Origin: Actinocatenispora comari
GTDB taxonomy: Bacteria > Actinomycetota > Actinomycetes > Mycobacteriales > Micromonosporaceae
Length of the DNA stretch: 64,000 bases
Direction of reading: 5' to 3'
NCBI RefSeq assembly: GCF_017312725.1
Contig: NZ_BOPO01000076.1
Span: forward strand, 20,299 to 84,298
The position numbers and the translations under genes are program-made. Below the pieces are notes generated by a model. It was not told the DNA's origin. It was given only the letters and a program-made list of their open reading frames with translations, and did not search any database. Below, piece by piece: positions 9,301 through 16,237 of the stretch; position 1 is the first letter of the stretch, and every line of letters begins with the position of its first letter.

Positions 9301-10411
9301 TGGAGTGGAAACCCTCCAGCCAGGTCCGGCTGCCGCCGTGCAGGTGCGACAGTCCACTGTGGAGTTTCGGGTCGCCCCAGTGGTCGCTGCCCGGCGCGCC
9401 GTACCGGGCGCCGACCCGCGGATAGTCCGCGTACAGCTCGGTCGACCCGATCGGTTCGCCGGCCCGCGCCGGATGCTGCTGGTCGTAGCCGCAGAGCAGG
9501 CCGTGTCGCCGGTGCCAGTGCTGCAGCGGGACGAAGAACGCCTCGTCGGCGAGCTGCGCCCGGGTGCGCTGGTAGTCGTACCGGATCCGGGCGTGCCCGT
9601 CGCCCTCCCCGCCGAACAGCGCGGCGAGCCGGACCCCGGTCAGCGGGTAGCCGCGGCGCTCGGCGAACTCGGCGGCGAAGCTGCGCGACCAGGTCGGCAT
9701 CGCCGGCAGCTCGTCCTGGAACGACCCGACGATCACGTCACCGAAGTACTCGCCGGCGTTGCGCTCGAACTCGCCGTGCACCTGGTCCAGCAGTGCCGCG
9801 CACGCCGCCGGGTCGCAGTAGTCGAAGCCGCGCCGCACCGCGTGGTACAGCGTGAGCGTGGCCGCGGTGGTCCCCGCGTCGGCGCCGGCACCCGAGGCGT
9901 CCACCGCGACCTCGGTCACCGCCCCGGCGCCCCCGACCGCATCGTCCACAGTGGACAGTGCTGCGGCCACCGGCACCGCGCCCGGCGGGGCGGTGGCCCG
10001 CAGCGCACCGGTACCCGTCACGCTGGTCCGGCGCAGGTCCCAGCCGGCGAAGGAGGGCTCGGCGCTGACCAGGTCCGCCTGCAGGTTGGCACCGGAGAAC
10101 CCGAGCTGGTCGTAGAACCAGAGCCGGAAGCCGATCCGGCGCGCCTCGGCGCAGACCGCGGTGAGGATCCGCCACCAGGCCGGCGAGGCGAACGGCGGGT
10201 CGTCGGCGAGGCAACCGTGCAGCGGGCCGGCCGGCGCGAGGTTCAGCACGACCGCGGCGCGCACTCCCCCGTCGTACAGGCGATGCAGCTGCCAGCGCAG
10301 CCGGTCGGGGTCGAGGCGGTCACCCGACCACCACCAGATCGGCACCGGGCCGTAGGTCAGGTCGGGGTCGGACTGCGCGCGTTCCCAGCGCTCCGCGGCG
10401 GAGTGCGTCAT
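6305..10411 (-). CDS. Large GH106-like alpha-L-rhamnosidase, no signal peptide
   Basis: This 1368-residue protein begins with the family-typical PIWWWSGDRLDPDRLRW (near residues 23-40), followed by a TIM-barrel-like region (FRLWFYDQLGFSGANLQ; SFQDELPAMPTWSRSFAAEF) and a long C-terminal half of beta-sandwich domains ending in a galactose-binding-like fold (EIVVRNTLAPYLGDTT). This layout fits the GH106 rhamnosidase family (Pfam Glyco_hydro_106), where enzymes of 900-1400 residues are common. No signal peptide is visible, so it probably acts in the cytoplasm on imported rhamnosides. It is the first gene of the minus-strand operon, with GAGG about 8 nt before the ATG. GH106 members act on rhamnogalacturonan or similar glycans; the precise linkage is unknown. 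Confidence 0.75.
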   Translation of the reverse strand: MTHSAAERWERAQSDPDLTYGPVPIWWWSGDRLDPDRLRWQLHRLYDGGVRAAVVLNLAPAGPLHGCLADDPPFASPAWWRILTAVCAEARRIGFRLWFYDQLGFSGANLQADLVSAEPSFAGWDLRRTSVTGTGALRATAPPGAVPVAAALSTVDDAVGGAGAVTEVAVDASGAGADAGTTAATLTLYHAVRRGFDYCDPAACAALLDQVHGEFERNAGEYFGDVIVGSFQDELPAMPTWSRSFAAEFAERRGYPLTGVRLAALFGGEGDGHARIRYDYQRTRAQLADEAFFVPLQHWHRRHGLLCGYDQQHPARAGEPIGSTELYADYPRVGARYGAPGSDHWGDPKLHSGLSHLHGGSRTWLEGFHSSGWGGTLEETFDWLLPWLRAGVTLYDPHAVYYATRAGWWEWAPPSTCWRQPYWPQYPAFARLVSRLCELLSLGTHECDVAVLHPTATVQAALTVDGRALPAARAAHESYLALNGSASWLREVPGSLAAAGLDHEVVDDAAVADGTVAGGRLRLADETYRTVLLPGCAWLTDDTAGRLADLAAAGGRVVCVGTTPRGALPANGPGWARFSAAIAGRAIETPTVPAERPAEPAARPAPDAGGAGHRAGAGGCGPELAGRLAAEAAVRCDVPTVVRRSGEARLVLLIAHDDRTGTAQPMHGDWVFFDVHSFFDFDRYTRAMREHGYTFRPGDGERVATLSVPAGWGPAQLWDPVAGTRCALDRAVTGDRATVRVPFASGPAAVVVFGAGTPAPPPGPRPGPVLATLPHRWAGTVEPTLDNRWGDVGPGRADPPVQTWRLAHREADPRVAPDELSPDGWTEVVATFGRYGSVAGPCDTAAELAAARWRPAVYSLSRGIPNDPRHHATLGPKGYVPEEFVHLDAVRVGQWVALRTGFRLGGGDDAAGRWLAVGAPGERRITLDGAVLPAAGDGYLTVQPIAVRAGHHELTVAVRSDVAGAVRLWWALTRDPDEVRRPEWLVPTGTPARVGHRFTLPGRPRRAMLQIGTEGAAVIRLNGDRIGRHGGFDPYAQNRAVRVRPFDVTDRLVAGENELVVEFTDPAGAALWVDGVIETDAGRVDVVSAPGWTIGAPRVRREQWLDPRTACLWPRPHPLPDAGWLDDRPRGAVLPVIPYDPVSAGPVSADPGTARTQWFRWVLPPGAERMTVPVRGSARVWLDGVEAPVRAGAVDLTPNVRHALLAVSTVDGSGGAALTGPIGYRLGSGEIELGDWADAGLGSYSGAVRYAHTFRWTDADRPTWLDLGEVRGTAEVRLNGAAVGELLLSPYRLRVDRWLRAGANRLEIVVRNTLAPYLGDTTPTAGVFAGQRRSGLFGPVRLLGAAARPGTTPVPPSEESGPTLRRER

Positions 10412-10460
10412 GCCGGTACCTCGCAGGTTTACCCGGATGGCGGTGAGATGTCACGGTTCT

Positions 10461-10475
10461 GTTTCGCCAGGAAAC
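10461..10475. promoter_or_regulatory. Candidate IclR operator between divergent operons
   Basis: GTTTC-GCCAG-GAAAC is a perfect 5-bp inverted repeat with a 5-bp spacer, lying in the 115-bp gap between the GH106 gene (start 10411, minus) and the IclR gene (start 10527, plus). IclR-family sites are typically short, AT-containing inverted repeats of this size, and the AT content stands out in this GC-rich gap. It is placed to control both promoters. Confidence 0.5.
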
Positions 10476-10526
10476 GTAGTAGCGTCGCCGCCAACAGTTC
10501 AAGAGACGGAAAGAAAGTTCATGTAG

Positions 10527-11321
10527 ATGAACTCACTGCCGGATCCGGTCAAGTCCGCGCGGCGCGCGCTGGCCATCCTGGAGGTGCTGACCGAGCACGA
10601 GCAGCCGATGGGCTTCACCGAACTCGCCGACCGGCTCGGCTATCCGAAGTCGAGCCTGCACGGGCTGCTGCGCACCCTGGTCGACTCCGGCTGGGCCGGC
10701 TTCGACGAGCAGACCCGGCGGTACGCGCTGGGCATCCGCACGCTGTCCGCCGGCAACGCGTACGGCCGGTCGCTGGCGCTCGGCGACCGCGCCCTGCCGT
10801 ACATGCGCAAGATCCGGGACGAGCTCAACGAGACCGTCCAGCTCGCGGTGCTCGACGGCGTGCACAACGTGTACGTCGCGAAGGTGGACGGGCGGCAGGC
10901 GCTCGCCCTCGCCTCCGCGGTCGGTCGCCGGCTGCCGGCACACACCACCGCGCTGGGCAAGGTGTTGCTGGCCGGGCTGCCCGACGCGGAGCTGGCCCGC
11001 CGGTACGCCGGCGTGTCGATGACGGCGTTCACCGAGCACACCATCACCTCGCTGCCGGCCCTGACCGAGCAGCTGCGCCAGGTCCGGCGGCGTGGACACG
11101 GCACCGACACCGAGGAGTACACGGTCGGGGTCCGCTGCCTCGCCGTCCCGGTCCGGGACACCACCGGCCACGTCGTCGCCGGGATGAGCGTCTCGGTGCC
11201 GACCATCCGGTTCCGCCGGGAACTGCGCACCCGCGCCCTGGAGCTGTTGCGCGAGGCCGGATCCGCGCTGTCCGCCGAGCTCGGCTTCGTCGCCGACCAA
11301 CCGAGGAGGACGACCCCGTGA
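10527..11321 (+). CDS. IclR-family transcriptional regulator of the rhamnoside locus
   Basis: This 264-residue protein has an N-terminal winged helix-turn-helix (about residues 8-70; FTELADRLGYPKSSLHGLLRTL) and the IclR effector domain (TVQLAVLDGVHNVYVAKVDG; LPAHTTALGKVLLA; GVRCLAVPVRD). It starts the plus-strand operon and diverges from the glycosidase operon. IclR proteins in sugar-acid pathways sense an intermediate, so rhamnose, rhamnonate or 2-keto-3-deoxyrhamnonate is a likely effector. The ATG at 10527 follows an out-of-frame ATG-TAG at 10521, and only a weak GAAAG ribosome site is visible. Its stop overlaps the next start (GTGA). Confidence 0.9.
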   Translation: MNSLPDPVKSARRALAILEVLTEHEQPMGFTELADRLGYPKSSLHGLLRTLVDSGWAGFDEQTRRYALGIRTLSAGNAYGRSLALGDRALPYMRKIRDELNETVQLAVLDGVHNVYVAKVDGRQALALASAVGRRLPAHTTALGKVLLAGLPDAELARRYAGVSMTAFTEHTITSLPALTEQLRQVRRRGHGTDTEEYTVGVRCLAVPVRDTTGHVVAGMSVSVPTIRFRRELRTRALELLREAGSALSAELGFVADQPRRTTP

Positions 11322-12091
11322 GCCAGTACCAGGTGGATCTGCTCTCGATGGGCCGCGGCGACGTGCCCGGCCCCGAGGCGTACTGGATGAGCCGGTGGGA
11401 CGAGTGGATCCCGCTGCGGTTCCAGACCGCGCTGATCCGCGGCGACGGCGTCACCGCGCTGGTCAACACCGGTCCCGCCGCCGACCTGGGCCCGATGAAC
11501 GAGAAGTGGACCCAGGTGCTCGGCCCCCGCGCGGTGCTGCGCCGCGAGCCGGGCGAGTACGTCGTCGACGCGCTCGCCGCGCACGGCGTCACCCCGGCCG
11601 AGGTCACCCACGTGCTGCTCACCCCGCTGCAGCTGTACACGGTGAGCAACGTGCCGCTGTTCACCGGGGCGCAGCTGTGCCTCACCGAGCGGGGCTGGCG
11701 GCACTTCCACACCACCCACGCGCACCCGCACGACGACCGGGCCACGTCGATCCCGGACGAGATCCTGGTGCACCTGGTCACCGAGGCCTGGCCGCGGGTA
11801 CGGCTGCTCGCCGACGAGGACGAGCTCGCGCCGGGGCTGCGCACCTGGTTCAGCGGCGGGCACCACCGCGCGTCGATGGTCGTCGAGGCGGACACCGCCA
11901 CCGGCACCGCCGCCATCTCCGACACGTACTTCCTGCTCGACAACGTGCTGTCCGACCATCCGATCGGGATCAGCGAGAACATCTACGAGTGCCTGGCGAC
12001 CTACGACCGGGTGCGCCGGAGCGCGACGCACATCCTGCCGCTGTACGACCCGGCGAACTTCGACCGCTACCCGGGCGGGCGGATCGCGTGA
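11318..12091 (+). CDS. Metallo-beta-lactamase-fold protein with degenerate metal motif
   Basis: This 257-residue protein follows the MBL hydrolase pattern (LVNTGPAADL; VTHVLLTPLQLYTVSNVPLF; WFSGGHHRASMVVE; ISDTYFLLDNV) and resembles lactonase-type members. The HxHxDH metal signature expected near residue 100 reads TPLQLYT, so the two first-motif His residues and the Asp-His pair are absent. The later His (GGHHRAS, about residue 180) and Asp (ISD) positions remain. It therefore either works without the usual two-metal centre or has a non-hydrolytic role. It sits where a rhamnono-lactonase would be expected in this operon. The GTG start is translationally coupled to iclR. Confidence 0.75.
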   Translation: MSQYQVDLLSMGRGDVPGPEAYWMSRWDEWIPLRFQTALIRGDGVTALVNTGPAADLGPMNEKWTQVLGPRAVLRREPGEYVVDALAAHGVTPAEVTHVLLTPLQLYTVSNVPLFTGAQLCLTERGWRHFHTTHAHPHDDRATSIPDEILVHLVTEAWPRVRLLADEDELAPGLRTWFSGGHHRASMVVEADTATGTAAISDTYFLLDNVLSDHPIGISENIYECLATYDRVRRSATHILPLYDPANFDRYPGGRIA

Positions 12092-12113
12092 GCACGCACG
12101 AGGAGGGACGGTC

Positions 12114-12884
12114 GTGACGCAGACCGACGAACGACAGCGAGTCCTGGTGACCGGCGCGGCCCGCGGCATCGGCCGGGCCACCGCGGTACGGTTCGGCCGC
12201 GACGGCGCGCGGGTGGCGGTCAACTACCCGCCCGGCGAGCGCGAGCACGCGCAGCGCACCGCGGACCTGGTCACCGCGGCCGGCGGCGAGCCGTACCTGG
12301 TGGCCGCCGACGTCGCCGACCCGGCCCAGGTGACCGCGATGGCCGAGGCGGTGCACGCCGAGTTCGGGCCGCTGGACGTGCTGGTCAACAACGCCGGGAT
12401 CTGCCCGTTCGCCGACTTCTTCGACATCGACGTCGAGCTGTGGGACCGCACCCACCAGGTGAACCTGCGCGGCGTGTTCCTGGTGACCCAGGCGTTCACC
12501 CGGCAGATGGTCGAGGCCGGCCGCGGCGGCCGGGTGGTGTCGGTGTCGTCGATCTCGGCCTGGGTGGGCGGCTCCCAGCAGGTGCACTACTGCGCCACCA
12601 AGGCCGGCATCAGCTCGCTGATGAAGTCGCTCGCCATCGTGCTGGCGCCGCACGGCATCACCTGCAACGCGGTACTGCCGGGCACCATCGAGACCGACAT
12701 CAACGCCGACGACCTGGCGCGGCCGGGCAAGCGGGAGATGTTCGCCCAGCGCATCCCGGCCGGCCGGACCGGCGTGCCCGCCGACGTCGCCGGCGCGATC
12801 TGGCTGTTGACCCGGCCGGAGGCCGGCTACGTCAACGGCGCCGAGCTGCTCGTCGACGGCGGCATGTTCGTCAACCTGCAATAG
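12114..12884 (+). CDS. Short-chain dehydrogenase, probable L-rhamnose (or keto-deoxyrhamnonate) dehydrogenase
   Basis: This 256-residue classical SDR has the cofactor loop TGAARGIGRA near the N-terminus, NNAG near residue 88, the catalytic Ser in VSSISAWVGG and the YCATK (YxxxK) pair. The C-terminus ends in the usual LLVDGGMFVNLQ. In the non-phosphorylating rhamnose pathway both the first step (L-rhamnose to rhamnono-lactone, NAD(P)+) and a later step (oxidation of 2-keto-3-deoxyrhamnonate) are done by SDR enzymes, so this protein could be either. The GTG start has GAGGAGGG just upstream. It lies 22 bp after the MBL-fold gene. Confidence 0.82.
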   Translation: MTQTDERQRVLVTGAARGIGRATAVRFGRDGARVAVNYPPGEREHAQRTADLVTAAGGEPYLVAADVADPAQVTAMAEAVHAEFGPLDVLVNNAGICPFADFFDIDVELWDRTHQVNLRGVFLVTQAFTRQMVEAGRGGRVVSVSSISAWVGGSQQVHYCATKAGISSLMKSLAIVLAPHGITCNAVLPGTIETDINADDLARPGKREMFAQRIPAGRTGVPADVAGAIWLLTRPEAGYVNGAELLVDGGMFVNLQ

Positions 12885-12930
12885 CACAGCGGCCCGAACC
12901 GTCGGGCCGGTACGACACGGGAGGCCGGGT

Positions 12931-13941
12931 TTGCGCGCACTGGTGTTGGACGACTTCTGGAGCCTGACGGTCGAGCGGCGACCCGACCCGGTGCCGGGCC
13001 CGGGCGAGGTGGTGCTGCGCATCGCCGCGACCGGCATCTGCGGCTCGGACCTGCACGGGTTCACCGGCGACAACGGCCGGCGCCGGCCCGGGCAGGTGAT
13101 GGGCCACGAGACCGCCGGCACGGTCGAGTCGGTCGGCGCCGGCGTCGACCTGGCGCCGGGCACGCAGGCCACCGCCTACCCGGTGCTGGCCTGCGGGGAG
13201 TGTGCCGCCTGCCGTGACGGCCGGTCGCAGATCTGCGCCAACCGCACGGTCATCGGCGTGGAGCCCAGCCGCAGCGCGGCGTTCGCCGACCGGCTGCTGC
13301 TGCCGGCCGCCAACGTGGTCGCGTTGCCGGCCGGCATGCCGCTCGCGCACGGCGCGCTGGTCGAACCGCTGTCGGTCGGCTACCACGCGGCCCGCCGGGG
13401 CGTCCTCGGCGCCGCCGACCGGGTGCTGATCCTCGGCGGCGGCCCGATCGGGCAGGCCGTGGCGCTCGCCGCGGCGCGGCTCGGCGCGGCCGAGATCGTC
13501 GTCACCGAGCCGGATCCGGGGCGTCGCGCCCTGGTCGACGCGCTCGGCGTGGCCACGGTGGAACCCGGCCGCGCGGCCGACGCGTTGAGCGCACCGGCGA
13601 GCGTCGCGATCGACGCGGTCGGGGTGGACGCCACCATGGCCGAGGCGCTCGCGGCGACCGAACCCGGCGCCCGGATCGTGCTGGTCGGCATGGGCGCGCC
13701 CCGGCTGGACCTCGCCGCGTACCCGGTCAGTACCGGGGAGCGCAGCCTGATCGGCAGCTTCTGCTACACCGCCGAGGAGTTCGCGGCCACCGCGGCGTGG
13801 GCCGGCACCGTACCGGAGCTGCTCGCGCCCCTGATCTCGGCGCAGGTGCCGCTCGCGGAGGCGCCGGACGCGTTCACCCGGCTCGCCCGCGACGGCGCCA
13901 CCGCGAGCAAGATCCTGGTCCGCTTCGACGAGGAGGGCTGA
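12931..13941 (+). CDS. Zinc-dependent medium-chain dehydrogenase (alcohol/polyol type)
   Basis: This 336-residue MDR enzyme has the catalytic-zinc motifs GICGSDLHG and GHETAG, a structural-zinc loop with four cysteines (CGECAACRDGRSQIC, about residues 90-104) and the NAD-binding GGGPIGQ. Such enzymes oxidise secondary alcohols of sugars or sugar acids. In this operon it may oxidise L-rhamnose, rhamnonate or a 2-keto-3-deoxy acid, complementing the SDR. The start is TTG at 12931, supported by GGAGG eight bases upstream and by alignment of the N-terminus (LRALVLDDFW). The rhmD gene begins one base after its stop. Confidence 0.83.
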   Translation: MRALVLDDFWSLTVERRPDPVPGPGEVVLRIAATGICGSDLHGFTGDNGRRRPGQVMGHETAGTVESVGAGVDLAPGTQATAYPVLACGECAACRDGRSQICANRTVIGVEPSRSAAFADRLLLPAANVVALPAGMPLAHGALVEPLSVGYHAARRGVLGAADRVLILGGGPIGQAVALAAARLGAAEIVVTEPDPGRRALVDALGVATVEPGRAADALSAPASVAIDAVGVDATMAEALAATEPGARIVLVGMGAPRLDLAAYPVSTGERSLIGSFCYTAEEFAATAAWAGTVPELLAPLISAQVPLAEAPDAFTRLARDGATASKILVRFDEEG

Positions 13942-13942
13942 G

Positions 13943-15133
13943 ATGGCCGCACCCACGATCACCGACCTGCGGGCGTACGTGCTGCGCGGCGGCGGCGCCG
14001 ACTACCACGACCAGGACGGTCCACACTGGATCGACGACCACATCGCCACCCCGATGGCCCGCTATCCCGGCTACCGCGAGTCGCGGCAGAGCTTCGGGCT
14101 CAACGTGCTCGGCACCCTGGTCGTGGTCGCCGAGGCGAGCGACGGCAGCTCCGGGTTCGCGGTCACCACCGGCGGCGAACCCGCCGCGTGGATCGTGGAG
14201 CGGCACCTGTCCCGGTTCGTCCTGGGCGCCGCGGTCACCGACCTGTCCCGGATCTGGGACCAGATGTACTCCTCGACCCTCTTCTACGGCCGCAAGGGCC
14301 TGGTGCTCAACGCGATCAGCGGCGTCGACCTCGCACTGTGGGACCTGCTCGGGCACGTCCGCGACGAGCCGGTGTACGCGATGATCGGCGGTGCGGTCCG
14401 CGACGAGCAGCCGTGCTACGCGACCGGCGCCCGGCCCGATCTCGCGGTGGAGTTCGGTTTCCTGGGCGGCAAGCTGCCGCTGCACCACGGTCCGGCCGAG
14501 GGCGCCGACGGCTTCGCGGCGAACCTGCGGCTGCTGGCCGAGATGCGCGCCGCGATGGGCCCGGACGCCTGGCTCGCCTACGACTGCTGGATGTCGCTGG
14601 ACGTCGACTACGCGATCCGGCTCGCCCACGCCGCCGCCGAACACGGGCTGCGCTGGCTGGAGGAACCGCTGCCGCCGGACGACTACTGGGGCCACGCGGC
14701 GATCCGCAAGGCGCTGCCGCCGGGCATGCTGCTGACCACCGGTGAGCACGAGGCGACCCGGTGGGGGTTCCGGCTGCTGGCCGAGATGGGCTGCGCGGAC
14801 ATCCTGCAGCCGGACGTCGGCTGGTGCGGCGGGCTCACCGAGCTGCTGCGGATCAGCACGCTCGCCGACGCGCACGGCCTGCTCGTGGTGCCGCACGGGT
14901 CGAGCGTGTACTCGTACCACTTCGCGTTCGGGCAGCACAACAGCCCGTTCTCGGAGTTCTTGATGATGGCGCCGGCCGCGGACGAGGTGGTGCCGATGTT
15001 CCACCCGCAGCTCGTCGGCGAGCCGGTACCCGAGGGTGGCCGGCTGCGGATCGGCCAGCTCGACGCCGCCCCGGGCTTCGGCGTCAGCCTCGATCCGGAC
15101 CTCGCCCTGGCCCGCCCGTACCACCGGGACTGA
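13943..15133 (+). CDS. rhmD: L-rhamnonate dehydratase (enolase superfamily)
   Basis: This 396-residue enzyme converts L-rhamnonate to 2-keto-3-deoxy-L-rhamnonate. The N-terminal capping domain contains the RhmD-typical HWIDDHIATPMARYPGYR and SFGLNVLGTLVVV. The barrel has the acidic Mg2+ ligands in YDCW (about 212), EEP (about 240) and TGEHEATRWGF (about 266), followed by QPDVGWCGG (about 288) and the catalytic-His strand PHGSS (about 317). This is the most specific enzyme of the locus and fixes the pathway as L-rhamnose oxidation. An AGGAGGG ribosome site lies inside the 3' end of the preceding gene. No aldolase or diketo-acid hydrolase for the next step is in this window. Confidence 0.9.
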   Translation: MAAPTITDLRAYVLRGGGADYHDQDGPHWIDDHIATPMARYPGYRESRQSFGLNVLGTLVVVAEASDGSSGFAVTTGGEPAAWIVERHLSRFVLGAAVTDLSRIWDQMYSSTLFYGRKGLVLNAISGVDLALWDLLGHVRDEPVYAMIGGAVRDEQPCYATGARPDLAVEFGFLGGKLPLHHGPAEGADGFAANLRLLAEMRAAMGPDAWLAYDCWMSLDVDYAIRLAHAAAEHGLRWLEEPLPPDDYWGHAAIRKALPPGMLLTTGEHEATRWGFRLLAEMGCADILQPDVGWCGGLTELLRISTLADAHGLLVVPHGSSVYSYHFAFGQHNSPFSEFLMMAPAADEVVPMFHPQLVGEPVPEGGRLRIGQLDAAPGFGVSLDPDLALARPYHRD

Positions 15134-15150
15134 CCGTCCGGTGTGGACGA

Positions 15151-16086
15151 TCAGCGCCGGGTGGCGCGCAGGCTGGTGGCGGTGACCACCGCGAGCACGG
15201 CGACGATGACCACCAACGACAGCCAGGTCGGGATCCCCGGCACCGCCGGCACGAGGGTGTGCACGTAGTGCAGGATCAGCTTGACACCGATGAACACCAG
15301 GATCACCGCCAGGCCGTAGTGCAGGTGCACCAACCGGTCCAGCAACCCGATCAGCAGGAAGTAGAGCGCGCGCAACCCCAGCAGGGCGAACGCGTTCGCG
15401 GTGAACACCAGGTAGGCGCTCTCGGTGATGCCGAAGATGGCCGGGATCGAGTCGAGCGCGAACACCAGGTCGACCGACAGGATCGTCGCCGCGACCAGGA
15501 ACAGCGGCGTCGCCGCGCGCCGGCCGTGCTGGCGCACCGTCAGCCGCGATCCCGAGTACTCGGAGGTGACCGGCATGACCCGGCGCAGCAGCCGCACCGC
15601 CCGGGAGTTGAGCACGTCCGGCTCCTCCTGCTGCGGCCGCAGCAGCCGAACCCCGGTGTAGAGCAGGAAGGCGCCGAACACCACGAACGCGACGGCGAAC
15701 TGGCTGATCACCGCCGCACCGACGGCGATGAACGCGCCGCGCAGCACCAGCGCGCCGATCACCCCGATCAGCAGCGCCCGCTGCTGGTGTTCGGGTGGCA
15801 CCGCGAACCGGCCGAGAATCAGCGCGAAGATGAACAGGTTGTCCACCGACAGGCTCTTCTCCACCAGGAAACCGGTGAAGAACTCGGCACCGGGCTCCTT
15901 GCCGGCGAACAGCAACACGCCCAGACCGAACAGCAGCGCACCGGTCAGGTAGATCGCCGACCAGGTGACCGCCTCACGGAAACCGACCGGATGCGGACTG
16001 CGGGCATGCCACACGTCCACACCGATCAGCACCGCGATCCCCAGCACGGTGGCCAACCACACCCACACCGGTACGGCCATCGCCAC
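15151..16086 (-). CDS. TerC/Alx-family integral membrane protein
   Basis: This 311-residue protein has about 8-9 hydrophobic helices and the TerC signature acidic residues in membrane segments (EKSLSVDNLFIFALILG; SVDLVFALDSIPAIFGIT). Family members are linked to manganese or calcium export and to tellurite resistance or metal supply to exported proteins. It converges with rhmD, only 17 bp away, and is not functionally tied to it. No metal riboswitch is visible in the 151 bp upstream; instead that gap holds the long inverted repeat annotated separately. Confidence 0.87.
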   Translation of the reverse strand: MAMAVPVWVWLATVLGIAVLIGVDVWHARSPHPVGFREAVTWSAIYLTGALLFGLGVLLFAGKEPGAEFFTGFLVEKSLSVDNLFIFALILGRFAVPPEHQQRALLIGVIGALVLRGAFIAVGAAVISQFAVAFVVFGAFLLYTGVRLLRPQQEEPDVLNSRAVRLLRRVMPVTSEYSGSRLTVRQHGRRAATPLFLVAATILSVDLVFALDSIPAIFGITESAYLVFTANAFALLGLRALYFLLIGLLDRLVHLHYGLAVILVFIGVKLILHYVHTLVPAVPGIPTWLSLVVIVAVLAVVTATSLRATRR

Positions 16087-16113
16087 TCCCCCCGCATCGC
16101 CAGGTGCCCCAAA

Positions 16114-16171
16114 GAGGTCCGCACAGAGAGGGCGTTCGACAGGCGCCGACAGCCCTCTCTGTGCGGACCTC
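16114..16171 (-). terminator. 20-bp perfect inverted repeat, likely terminator of the sigma-factor gene
   Basis: Arms at 16114-16133 and 16152-16171 are perfectly complementary over 20 bp with an 18-nt loop. The structure lies after the stop of the sigma-factor gene and before the start of terC, both on the minus strand. The minus-strand transcript leaves the stem through only three Us, typical of actinobacterial terminators that lack a long U tract. It is unusually long and perfect for a simple terminator. Confidence 0.6.
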
Positions 16172-16237
16172 CAAGTATGCGGGAGGATCGATCAAGCGCC
16201 CAGCGGCGCGCTGACCAGCGGGGACGGTCGGTGCCCG

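Noticed and set aside
16087..16237. Manganese (yybP-ykoY) riboswitch upstream of terC
   Set aside because: TerC genes often have one, but no conserved riboswitch blocks are visible; the gap is filled by the long inverted repeat.
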